This document shows, piece after piece, positions 1 through 60,300 of a DNA stretch of 64,000 nucleotides. Within the stretch, counting starts at the first letter, position 1. Every line of letters starts with the position of its first letter. The notes beneath the pieces were generated by a model, which was not told the DNA's origin, did not search any database, and worked only from the letters and a program-made list of their open reading frames with translations. A program made the translations under genes and the position numbers. The stretch comes from Symbiodinium natans (Eukaryota; Sar; Dinophyceae; Suessiales; Symbiodiniaceae): assembly GCA_905221605.1 (NCBI GenBank), contig CAJNDS010002557.1:429001-493000 (forward strand), given 5' to 3'.

Positions 1-4
1 TTGA

Positions 5-47755
<47,751 letters not shown>

Positions 47756-48450
47756 GTTTAGGGTTTAGGGTTTAGGGTTTAGGGTTTAGGGTTGGTTTAG
47801 GGTTTAGGGCCCTAAAGCCCTAAGAGCCCTGAGAGCCCTAAGCTCCCTGTTCATCCCCCGGGAAGGAAGAGTCGACTATGGCTCTGGGCACTGGCTCGAC
47901 CAAGCTGACTTCATCCCTCGCGCGGAAGATCCCCAAGGATGGTGGGCGCAGGGGGTTTTGGGCCCAGGGTTCCTTTTCAGGGTTTAGGGTTTAGGGTTTA
48001 GAGCCCAGGGCCTACAGGGTTTTGGAGGCTTGTTTTGGGTCTAGAGGGTTTTTGAGGCTTTCTTGTGCTCGTAGGGGTTTGTCAGGTTTAGGTTAATTAG
48101 GGTGTATAGGGTTGAGAGGGCTCAGGATTTAGGGTTTAGAGCTTCGGGTTTAGGGGTTACGTGTTTAAGGACCAAGCCCTAAACGGGGTGGTGCTTACCG
48201 GGAGCGAAGAAAGTATTTGATTTACAGTTTGTGCATTTTTCTTATTCTTCTCCGTTTTTTGGGTTTATGCAGTTTTATAGGGTTTGTAGTGGGTTTTAAG
48301 GGCTTTTCTGGTTTACAAACAGTGTGCGCAAGAATACTGGGTGAGTTTCCACGGGGTGAGGTCAATGCGATCTGTCTTGTTCTGATAGGCTGCCTTGTTT
48401 TCAAGATGATATCCACACTGAAAGCAAGTACACCTTCCAACAACCAGATA

Positions 48451-48990
48451 AACCCTAAACCCTAAACCCTAAACCCTAAACCCTAAACCCTAAACCCTAA
48501 ACCCTAAACCCTAAACCCTAAACCCTAAACCCTAAACCCTAAACCCTAAACCCTAAACCCTAAACCCTAAACCCTAAACCCATAACCCTAAACCCTAAAC
48601 CCTAAACCCTAAACCCTAAACCCTAAACCCTAAACCCTAAACCCTAAACCCTAAACCCTAAACCCTAAACCCTAAACCCTAAACCCTAAACCCTAAACCC
48701 TAAACCCCTAAACCCTCAACCCTCAACCCTAAACCCTAAACCCCAAAACCTAAGTCCTAAACCCTAAACCCTAAACCCTAACCCTAAACCCTAAACCCTT
48801 AACCCTAAACCCTAAACCCTAAACCCCTAAACCCCTAAACCCCTAAACCCCTAAACCCCTAAACCCCTAAACCCCTAAACCCCTAAACCCCTAAACCCCT
48901 AAACCCCTAAACCCCTAAGCCCCTAAACCCCTAAACCCTAAACCCGAAACCCTAAACCCTAAACCCTAAACCCCAAACCCTACCTAAACC
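48451..48990. repeat. Longest telomere-like tract in the window
   Basis: About 540 bp: over 35 perfect CCCTAAA units, then a block of 15 CCCCTAAA eight-base units, then mixed units. It lies near the likely boundary between the two coding regions. Confidence 0.95.
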
Positions 48991-49020
48991 CTAAAATCGC
49001 TGAAAGGATGAGCTTTCCAG

Positions 49021-49092
49021 CTCCCAGAAGACGGAAGTCTTCATCTCCTCCACGCCCTCCGCCTTCAAGTGCCTTGCCTTGCAGATGGTCGT
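49021..49092 (+). CDS. Candidate exon of uncertain gene
   Basis: It follows TTCCAG and reads KTEVFISSTPSAFKCLALQM, then VVY and TAG just before the TTTAGGG tract. It could be the terminal exon of the Dispatched-like gene or an exon of the next unit with a donor GTCGTC. Confidence 0.45.
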
Positions 49093-49974
49093 CTATTAGG
49101 GTTTAGGGTTTAGGCTTTAGGGTCTAGGGCCGTCTAGGGTTTAGGGTTTAGGGTTTAGGGTTTAGGGTTTAGGGTTTAGGGTTACTATAAATATATTAAT
49201 CATACTAATCATTATGCGGTTTTTTACTTTATCCTTTCAGGCTTGGGGGTTTGGAGCTTAGGTCTTGGGCTGTTTTCATCCATCGTCGATCTCAAACAGC
49301 CCTGAAGGGGATCTTGCTTTCTGAGTTTAAAGTCTCCTAAACCCTCACCCCTCAACCCTCAACCCTCAACTCTCAACCCTCAACCCTCAACCCTAAACCC
49401 TGAACCCTGAACCCTAAGCCGCGTTCATGGCGGCTTGCTTGTCAGGTTTTGGGTTTGGAGTTTGGGGTTTAGGTGTTGCTGCTGGGAGAGCGAAAGTCCT
49501 AACCTGCCCTAAACCCTAAACCCTAAACCCTAAACCCTAAACCCTAAACCCTAAACCCTAAACCCTAAACCCTAAACCCTAAACCCAGTAGTTGATGGGA
49601 ACCCTCTACCTTTGGGGTACAAGCATCCCAGAAGGCCCAAACTCGTCCACCGCAAGCACCTTGAACTCGGCACCCCAAACGCCCTGAACCCTAAAACAAA
49701 GCCGCAGCGCCCTAAACCCCTGAACCAACAGAAGCCCTAAAACCCTAAACCCTAAACCCCCATAATCCTTAAACCCCTACTAGCCCCTACTAAACCCCTA
49801 CTAAACCCCACGAAACCCCTACTAAACCCCTACTAAACCCCTACTACACCCCTACTAAGCCCCCGCTAAACCTTTAGAAAACCCCTACTAAACCCCCACT
49901 AAATCCCTACTAAACCCCTATTAAACCTTTACAAAACCCCTGCCAAGCCCCTACTAAACCCCTAAACCCCAAAG

Positions 49975-50068
49975 GAGCACATGGCCTGCGGCCATCTCGC
50001 CTGAGACGTTCGCGGGCGTGGCGCCCCCACCTTTGTCGAGCCAGGACCTCTTCGCCGGGAGCAACCCG
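49975..50068 (+). CDS. Exon, unidentified gene
   Basis: Acceptor CCAAAG, reading [20 protein letters not shown] then [11 protein letters not shown] donor at 50069. Pro/Ala-rich. Confidence 0.5.
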
Positions 50069-51327
50069 GCAGGGCTTTAGGGTTTTTGAGCGTCAGGTTT
50101 TAAATGGGAGTTTACGAAAAATGAGGAACCCCTATAATTAAGGTATATTTCGGAAGCCCCCGGGGGCTTTAGGGGTTGAGGGTTTTTGATTCGGGTTTAT
50201 GGGTTTCTGGGGTCTTAGGTCTGTTGAGGGTTTAGGTTTTGGGGCCTGCTTGAAGACAGACATGCCCCAAGAGGCCTGGGGCAGACCCTAAACCCTAAAC
50301 CCCAAACCCCAAACCTAAACCCTAAACCCTAAACTTGCGGTGTACCCTCCGAGGCATCTCCACCAACGTGTTTTAGGCGCGCCTGCATCTGAACAGCGGT
50401 ACCTCCCCCACGGCAGCCCGCCAGGGGATGGTTGACCCTCAGCCCTAAACCCGAAACCCGAAACCCTAAACCCTAAACCCTAAACCCTAAACCCTAAACC
50501 CTAAACCCTAAACCCTAAACCCTAAACCCTAAAACCCTAAAGCCTAAAGCCTAAAGCCTAAAAACCCTAAACCCTAAACCCTAAACCCTAAACCCTAAAC
50601 CCTAAACCCTAAACCCTAAACCCTAAACCCTAAACCCTAAACCCTAAACCCTAAACCCTGAACCCTAACCCCTTAGACGGATTGCAGGCGACTCTCAGTT
50701 TCACACACTTGGAGGCAGGCTTTTCCGCCCTCTCAAAGTCACGAGAGGGCCCCACCTGCCCAGCCCGCGAATTCGCTGCGTGACAGATCAAAAGCAATGT
50801 GTGGGTGTAGGGTTGAGGGTTGAGGGTTGAAGGTTGAGGGTTGAGGGTTTAGGGTACCTTTTTTTGGGGCGTCTTTGAGGGGATTCTGTTCTAGAAAAAG
50901 GGGTGTGTAGGGTTTTAGGGCTTGAGGGTTTTGAGGTTTTAGGGCTTTGGGTGCGTTAGGGTTTTAGGGCTTTGGGGATTTTAGGGCTTTAGGTTTTTTG
51001 GGGTTTTGGGGTTCTAGGGGGTCCGTTTTGCTTTCCTAGGTCTGACTCTGTCTTTTCCGGGTTGTGGGGCTTTAGGGGTTTAGGTTTCTAGGGGTTTGAG
51101 GGTTTTAGGGCTCCAGGGTTCTAGGGTTTTATGGCATCAGGGGTTGAGGGCTGTAGGGCTTGAAGGTTTCCACGCTTTGAGGGCTGTTGAGGGACTGTTG
51201 TATTTACGGTGATCCATACGATGTACTGAGTTTCCGGTTTCGGGTATCAGGGTTTTAGCATTTAGGGTACAAGGTCTAGGAATGAATGTTCATCTCCCTG
51301 TTTCTTATATATAGAAGTATATCTATC

Positions 51328-51375
<48 letters not shown>

Positions 51376-54300
51376 AAGCCCCCAGACTGAATGGTGGCTT
51401 CTTTGAGGATTCGAGAGTGAATGCATCTTCTTCCATTACGCCCTTCAGCACCCGAATCGAGCGCCAGGACAGCACCGCCTACGTCCCTGACCCAGAGGCT
51501 CCAGCTATGGTTGAGAGGGACGTGTGTGGAGGGCTTGGAAGGCTTTCGGCTGTTAGGGCTTAATTCGGGTTGGGTTGTCATGGGTTAGTGGGTGCGCTGC
51601 TTTTGCCTGGGAATTTTCCGGCATGTCCTGCCTGGTTCTCCGGGGATTTTAGGGAGCAACATGGCTCTAGGCATGTTTAAGGACCAAGCTGCGGGTGAGG
51701 GAGGCAGCAGGTTTTAGGCAAGCCCTCCCCTCAAACGAAGGCCCCCACAACCGATTGTAATGTGGGTAGTTCTCTAAATTAGGGTCCTTTTTGGGATCCC
51801 TTTGTAAGGGTGCCAACTTAGAATGGGTACCAAAAAAGGGATAATTTAGGAAACTGCCCAATATAGTTGACCTCGAAGCCCCCTACTTTTGGGAGGGTGC
51901 TCAAGTTACTGGGGGATGCGACCACGGATTGAATCCCCATCTTCCCTTTAGGGTTTAGGGTTTAGGGTTTAGGGTTTAGGGTTTAGGGTTTAGGGTTTTT
52001 AGACTATAGGAAACCACGGGCTGCAAGGCCAACTTGTGCCTTAATCAGCCCTAAATACGGCTTCTTGAGGGAAAAATATCACTTGGCCCTTCTCGGCTCC
52101 TGTGTTCTTAGCAAAATTTAACCCTAAACTCCTAAACCTCAACCTAAACCCTAAACCCTAAACCCTAAACCCTAAACCCTGAACCCTAAACCCTAAACCC
52201 TAAACCCTAAACCCTAAACCCTAAACCCTAAACCCTAAACCCTAAACCCTCAGAAAGCCCTGCGTACGGTAGGACCTGATCGACCAGCACGTGGCCTACT
52301 TCTTGCGCAAGAACCCCGAGGCTCCTTCCAAGGTTTAGGGGGTTTAGGGTTTAGGGTTTAGGAGTGTAGGAGTGTAGGAGTTTAGGAGTTTAGGAGTTTA
52401 GGAGTTTAGGGTTTGGGTTTCGTGGTTTCTCGAAGTCCTGGGTTAGTTCTCCATTCTTTTTGGGGACGGGGGTTCAGGACTTGTAGACTCTGAAAAGGGA
52501 ATAAGTTGGGTTTAGGGTTCATCGCGTATAGGGTTCATGGGATGTTTTTCCCTTTGGTGGCTTGTGCTGTGCATGGGTATATACAGAGAGGAGTGGAGGC
52601 AAGAGCTTGCAAGTTTGTGCAGCACTTCAACCCAGACCCGTGCTCTGGAACCAAAGGCAACTCTATCTGAAGCGAGCTGCGAGGTATGTTATAGAGATTT
52701 GGGCCCGAAGCCCTATGTGCCCTAAAACTTGAATTCTTTCTCTTCCACACTGCCCCCAAAACTCCTCGATCCTGGGCGCATCGACCCTTCCATATCCAAA
52801 GCCCTAAGCCCAACATCCTAAATCGTAAACAAGTTTAGGGTTAACCCTAAACCCTAAACCCTAAACCCTAAACCCTAAACCCTAAACCCTAAACCCTAGG
52901 TACCCAGAGCACCTGCAACAGGTTCGAGCCCGTCACACCATCCGCCGCCGCACCGTTGGTTCGTGCGATGCCAAAGAGGGGGTGAAATCCTAAGCCTTGG
53001 AGCCCCAAAAGCCTGTAAGATAGGAGTCGGAATAATTCCAAGTAATATTCCCTTATGGTCCCTCTAGAATTGTACTATACCAAGCCCCCGACACCCTATT
53101 CTAATCATTCAGGCTCTTACATTGCCTTCAGGGCTTTCGACCGGGCCATGGGGTTTTAGCGCGTCAGGGTCTGGGGGGAGGGGGGGTGTAGGAGTCAAAG
53201 ATGTGGGTTTTCTTGGGCAGCAAGATTGACATCCTCTGAGGGATGGGCTTTGGGCAATATGCTAGTAGTATTATTATTTTTATTGTTATTATTATTATTG
53301 TTATTATTGTTATTATTGTTATTCTGTTATTTATTGTTTTGTTTGTTTTTTTTTTTTTTTGGGGGGGGGGGGGGGGGTTGGGGGGGGCGGGGAATTGAGG
53401 GCTTCGGGCTCACAAGAATTCCCGGACCAAAGAGACTGCTGGCAGACCCTGGCCGTCTCACGATGACAATGCGTTGCCAGGCTTTTCAACCCAGCCCCCA
53501 CAAACCGTCAAACTTTGGGAGGTTCCCCCTTCTACTAACAGTCCTTAATGGGGATTATACTAGGGGGTATTACTATCCCTATTAAGGACTGTTAGTATAC
53601 GGGGGGGGACATCGCAACGCTAAACCCTAAACCCCACTAAACCCTGGGTCAATAGGAAGGCAGCCACAGCATTTGGCGATGACGTTGCTTTGGCAACACC
53701 AAAGCAGTATCCCCAAAACACGAAGCTTCGGGCAGCGCCCCGACCCTTCGGCAAAGAGATGCGAGCTGAACTCACTTCCCAGCATGAAGGTATGTAGGGT
53801 TTGGTAAAGATGGCCCCTGAACAAAAACGAGGTGCCGCCCACAAGGCGCCAAAGCTTAATCCAGTGTCTCGCGGGCAAAGGGAGCTTGGCTTTTCTTCTC
53901 GGACCAGGGCGCCAGAAGCCCTAAGCCCTACAAGCCTTCAGAACCCTAAGCCCCAAGCCCCATCAAGCCCCATTGTCCCCATGAACCCTCTAAGTCACCC
54001 ATGAACCCTTCTTGCTTTGCAAGCCCTACAAGTGCCCCTAAACTATCAGCCCAGGGGCCTTGTCATCGAAAAGCCCCTAAACCCTAAACCCTAAACCCTA
54101 AACCCTAAACCCTAAACCCTAAACCCTAAACCCTCCCAGGTACGACCTGGATCACCGGGAGGTGCAGATCGAGTGGCAGTATGCGACGGAGCCAGGGGGT
54201 CAGGCACCCTCATCGCTGTTCAGCATTTACGGTTTAGGGGTTTAGGGTTTAGGATTTAGGGTTTAGGGTTTAGGGTTTAGGGTTGAGTGTTTGGGGTTTA

Positions 54301-57300
54301 GGCCTTTGAGGCTGAAGAGCCCCTGATCCCCTAAACAAGACACGGGACCCGAGCAAGCAAAGTTGGGGTTCATGAGCTAGGCATAGGCACACTTGTTGCG
54401 AAGATGGATACAATCCTCTTATTCCCCCCTCTACGCTGTTGCACCCATGATCCATACGCCTAATCAAATATGGGTTTTAAGAGATCCATCTTTCCGATGA
54501 TGGGCGTGCTCAGGTTGGTAGAATTTATGGGTTTTTGGGTGGTTTGGGGGCTTGGGCTCGTGTAGTGGCGTTTTGCAATATTTCACGTGAGGTGCAACGT
54601 AGGATTCTGTCGTGAGAGGTGGTGATTGTCATTCGCCTTAGGCAGGATCAACATGTGAATGCGGGTAGTTTTTGGCTCTGTGTGCCATGCCTGAACGAGC
54701 CCCCAAAGCAATTCCTTCTCAGTCCGAAGGAACGCAGCTAACGGAAGTGGAGATAGAGTCGAGTTTTGCAAGAAGCGAAGATGTTCGTCGAGAGGTTGCA
54801 AGTGGTGTGGGATTGCCAGCAGAGGCAGACAAAATTGCCCTTGCAATCGGAAAGATGGAGTTTTTGGAAACCCGTATCTGGTTGGGCTTGTGGAGGGGGG
54901 GGGGGGGGTAGGGGGTTTTTTGTCCATCTTCGCGATGGGCGTGCCTCTGCCTAGCCTTCGAAATGTAGGGTTAGGCGACAGGGTTGGAAGTTTAAGGTTT
55001 AACGACTAGGTCTTAAGGTTAAGGCCGAAGTTTTGTGTTGACCTAACCCCTGAAACCCTAAACCCCCTAACCCCAAACCCTAGACCCCCTAACCCTAAAC
55101 CCTAAACCCCGAGTCCCAAGCCCCTCCTTCCCTGAGTTCTCTAGAGGCCTTCCACTCCCCGAGTTTTATTTTCGCCACCTCTCGTCCCCAAGCTTCCCTG
55201 AATCCTGAATCCTACGCCCGAAGCTTTCAGTACTTCCCAAAAAGCCCTGAACCCTGAACTTTCCCAAGCATGAAATTTCCCCAAAACCCTAAGCCCTTGT
55301 GTCCCTTATCCTCCACAGTCCTCCTGCGCGAAGTCAAGCAGAAGGTGGTTTGGGTGCCCTGGCACCTTTCACCTCTAAGCTCTCCACCTATCGCCCAAAG
55401 CTGATTTAGGGCTTAGGGTTCAGGACTGGGGGCTTGAGATTGGGTACTACAGTTTCAGCCCAGACCTTCAACCTGAATTCACAGAGGGATTGTGTGGTGA
55501 AGCGCCCCGCGCTGGAAGACACCGTCCTTAAACTCTCAACCGGCAAGCTCTCAAAGAAAAAGTCTAAGCCCCCAACCCTAAGCCCTAAACGCGAGACTCT
55601 CAAACCCTAAAGTGGCCCGAGTTCTCAACCAATACCTCGCGGTTCTTCGCGAGGGCTTCCTTGTCGTCGTTGATGGCCCGCTGCGCCAGCCTTTCAGCGA
55701 CTACATGATGAACACAGAGGCCAGAAATCCTGAGCCCCGTGGTACCAGTTTCCTTGTAACCTGCTCGCTCCTAGCCCTGCGAAACCTCGCACTTAAAGTT
55801 CACTACACCCTCCAGACGCGTCTCCAACCCCCCAACCTTGACAGATCAGGATGTAGAGGGCTGCAATTATTTTAGGGTTGTTTATATGGGCGCTTGTAGT
55901 AGGGCTGAGGATAGTATTGGTTGTAGAGTTCTGAAACAGCTGTCGGTGCGCCCCAGGAGAACGCTTCGTACGATGGCCAGGATCTCAACACAAGCAACCT
56001 GCACATGATCGCCAGGGTCGGGAGCCCAGCCCTTTTCTGCGAAGAGAGGCCCCACCGAGCCCTAACTTCAACCCTACAAGCCTACACACCCCAAGCACTG
56101 TACTCTCCACCCCGTTGACCCTCGCCTTGCACACGAAATTTGGTGCAATCGAACCGCCTTGGGGGGCTTCGACGGTTTCTTTGCCTAAAGTATACGCAAT
56201 GTCAAAGCGTAAGCAGGCCATCATTTTGACGTTTGTGCCTCTTGGTTTGGTAATGTTTCGAACGCTCCTGGCGGAATAGCTCTGAACTTCCCCCCCTTTT
56301 TGTTGAGCATTGCCTGTCGGGATAAATTCGGCTCGGGAGAAGGTCCGGCTCGGTAGTAGTGGTTCCTGAGGATGCAGTTGTTTATCACGTGAACATGTTA
56401 AAGGTACTGCTGAACCTCAAAAAGTTCACATGCAGAAGCTCTGGGGGAGGGGAGCATGTCCAGCATTTCGAGTTTCAATTGCCTCAATCTCTTGTTTCAG
56501 TTACCCTAAACCCTAGACCCTAGACCCTAGACCCTAGACCCTAAACCCTAAACCCTAAACCCTAAACCCTAAACCCTAAACCCTAAACCCTAAACCCTAA
56601 ACCCTAAACCCTAAACCCTTGCTTTCATGAGCGCTTTCTCGCGAAGCCCTCCGGAGCCGGACCTTTCCAGGCCGATCTCACAAGCCGAAGAATGCTCCTG
56701 AAGGGTTGCAGGGTTTAGGGTTTAGGGTTTAGGGTTTAGGGCTTAGGGCTTAGGGTTTAGGAGTTGTACACATTTAGAGTTGCAAGCTCCAACAGACTCC
56801 TATCAAGCAGAGCACAACTTTTCTAGTTGCGGTGGACCAAAAAAGAAAAATCCTCGTGGTTGCAGGTATCTTGAGCCAACTACACCCGAACCTGAAGGGG
56901 TGCATACGAACCTTCCCCCTTCCAACCCTCCCGTGGCTTGGACTCTTCCGTGCTATGTGACGCGGGGTTGGTGGGTTGGTTCTCGCGGGGTTCCGCGGGG
57001 TTCGCGGGGTTCCGCGGGGTTCGCGGGGTTGCGCGGGGTTCCGCGGGGTTCGCGGGGTTCCGCGGGGTCCGCGGGGTTGCGCGGGGTTGCGCGGGGTTCG
57101 CGGGGTTCGCGGGGTTGCGCGGGGTCCTGCGGGGTTCCGGGTTCCGCGGGGTTGGCGGGGTTCCGCGGGGTCCGCGGGGTTCCGCGGGGTTCCGCGGAGT
57201 TGCGCGGGGTTGCGCGGGGTTCCGCGGGGTTCGCGGGGTTTCGCGTTGCGCGGGGTTCCGCGGGGTTCGCGGGGTTCCGCGGGTTCCGCGGGGTTGCGCG

Positions 57301-60300
57301 GGGTTCCGCGGGGTTCGCGGGTTCCGCGGGGTTGCGCGGGGTTCCGCGGGGTTCCGCGGGGTCCGCGGGGTTCCGCGGGGTTGCGCGGGGTTCCGCGGGT
57401 TCCGCGGGGTTGCGCGGGGTCCGCGGGGTTGCGCGGGGTTCCGCGGGGTTCGCGGGGTTCCGCAGGGTCCACGGGGTTGCGTGGGGTTCGCGGGGAACGT
57501 GGGGTTCCGCGGGGTTCCGCAGGGATTCGCGGGGTTCGCGGGGGTTGCGCTGGGTTCCGCGGGGTTGCGCGGGGTTGCGCGGGGTCCGCGGGGTTGCGCG
57601 GGGTGCGCGGGGTTGCGCGGGGTTGCGCGGGGTTGGCGGGGTTCGCGGGTTGCGCGGGCTTCGCGGGGTTCGCGGGGTGTGCGGGTTTGCGCGGGGTTCG
57701 CGGGGTTGCGCGGGGTTGTGCGGGGTTCGCGGGGTTCGCGGGGCACGCGGGGTTGCGCGAAGCGGTGTTCGCGCGGTTTGTGTTCATTACAACAAAAAAA
57801 AGCTGTTGTCACATAGTCCGGAACAGTCCAACCCTCCCCCCCCCCCCCCCCTTCGGCAGCTCAAAGACGCAGCATTGGCACGTGGCCTACCACAGATGCG
57901 ACTTCGGCCGCCCAAGCCTTCAACTAAATCGCCTGTGTGGGGTCGTTTAGGGTTCAAGGTTTTCCGAGGCCTAGTTCCTTAAAGCCCTAAACCCTAAGCC
58001 CTAAACCCTAAACCCTGAACCCTGAACCCTGAACCCCGAACCCTTAAACACGCACACCTTCCGAGGATCGGCGCATTTCCTTCAACGATACGCACAAGGC
58101 GCTGCCTGGTACCCCAAACCCGAATCCCTGTTTGGGGGTCGCTTCTTGTGCAGGGTTCAGGGCTTAGGGTTTAGGGTTTAGGGTTTAGGGTTTAGGGTTT
58201 AGGGCTTAAGCCCTAAGCCCTAGCCCCCCCAAAGCCCCTTCAATCTAAGCCCTCCCTCCCAAACCTCCAAACGAGGTCTACAATCGCCTTGAGGCGATGA
58301 AGGTGGCGAAGGCGCCTCCATCAGTCTTCAGGGTTTTGAGGAGGAGTTTCAGGGTTTAGGGTTCAGGGTTTAGGGTTTAGGGGTTAGGGGTTCAGAGTTT
58401 CGGGTTTAGGGTTTAGGGTTAAGGCGCCTCCATCAACCTGCAGGGTTTTGAGGAGGAGTTTCAGGGTTTGGGGTTCAGGGTTGACTCGGACTTGGAGCCT
58501 ATCTGTTTTATAACCCTAAACCCTAACAACTCAACCCTAAACCCTAAACCCTAAACCCTAAACCCTAAACCCTAAACCCAAAACCCTAAACCCTAAACCC
58601 TAAACCCTAAACCCTAAACCCTAAAGCCTCTACCCTCTAAACCCTAAACCCTAAACCCCACACCCTACATCCTAAACCCGATACCCGAAACCCTAAACCC
58701 TAAACCCTAAACCCTAAACCCTAAACCCTGAGCAGATCTATGGTTGGGGGTTCAAGGTTTCGGGATGTTCGGCCCTCGCTCAGTGCTTGAGCCCTCCTCA
58801 ATCCCACATGCTAAGCACAAAGCCCTGATTCCGAAACCCTAAGTCCCAACCCCTAAACCCTAAACCCTAAACCCTAAACCCTAAACCCTAAACCCTAAAC
58901 CCTAAACCCTAAACCCTAAAGCCTAAAGCCTAAAGCCTAAAGCCTAAACCCTAAACCCTAAACCCTAAACCCTAAACCCTAAACCCTAAACCCGACCTGA
59001 GACCAAATTATTTGACCCACTTAAACCCTTGTGGAAGATCGGCATTTGGTGTGGGGAGGGCGATGTATCCGTGGCATCAGCAACGGTACATATGATACAG
59101 GGTTTATATTACTGTTATTGGTGAGTGTATATAAGGTTCCTTTTGAATATTGGTGAGTGTATATACTGGGTGTCCTTTTGGGGGTACAAGAAGTATATAC
59201 CCTACTTCATATCCCGCCTGCGATAGAAGAGTCAAACGCAGAGAGGGAGCCCGACCCAGAGCGCAACGCAGACGTTGTCGACACCAACCTCAACAAAGCC
59301 GCGCTGCGCGAGTTCACCCTAAACCCTAAACCCTAAACCCTAAACCCTCAACCCTCAACCCTAAACCCTAAACCCTAAACCCTAAACCCTAAACCCTAAA
59401 CCCTCATCGGACCCTGGACATGCCCTCCCCTCCCTCCCAGGCTTCCCTGAACCCCACACACCCGAACTACCCCCAAAAAGGCAGATTTCCGGGGACCCCC
59501 TCTTCCCCAAAGTGACTCGAAGACTTCGCAAGGAGCAGGCGCTGGTTCGTGAGAAGGCTGCTGGCTACGTCAAGGCCGCTGGGGAGAAGTCCGGAGGGAT
59601 TCCGGAGGATAGCTGCAGGCTTCAAGACTGGAGGTCGTAGGATGGGGTCTACAGGGTTTAGGGCGGTTTTGGGGTGTGGACTTTGTGCAAGGTTCGGGGT
59701 TCAGGGTTTAGGGTTCAGGGTTCAGGGTTCAGGGTTCAGGGCTTTGTTTGAGGTTCAGGGTGGAGGGCAAGGAGCCGTAGGGAGGCTCTGGAGGTAAAAC
59801 GTTTAGAGGCTTCCACAGGTCCCTTTGCCCCCAAAGAAGAGAGCACGATGTGGGCCCCGAACCCTCTAGACCCTCAACCAGTGAATCGAAATCCTGGAAG
59901 CCCTCTAAGCCCCCTTAAAGCCAAACCCTAAACCCTAAACCCTAAACCCTTATTCCTTCCAATCCCGGGGCTAAGCCATTCTCCTCCCTGAGCCCCTATA
60001 AGTCACCCCTAAACCCTAAACCCTAAACCCTAAACCCTAAACCCTAAACCCTAAACCCTAAACCCTAAACCCCAAACCCTAAACCCCAAACCCTAAACCC
60101 TAAACCCTAAACCCTAAACCCTAAACCTGTACCTTTCAGAGCGCTCTCCGGCTGAGTGAGGATGGGCGCGACGTCCCGGAGGACGACCTGATGGCCAAGT
60201 ACAAGAAGAACCATGGCCTGGGAGTCGGGGGTTTGGGGTTTAGGGTTTAGGGTTTTAGGGTTTCAGGGTTTTAGGGTTCTAGGGTTTTAGGGTTTTAGAG

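Noticed and set aside
56774-57982. ORFs of 290-400 codons as genes
   Set aside because: They are open in several frames on both strands because of the minisatellite; no start context or domain.
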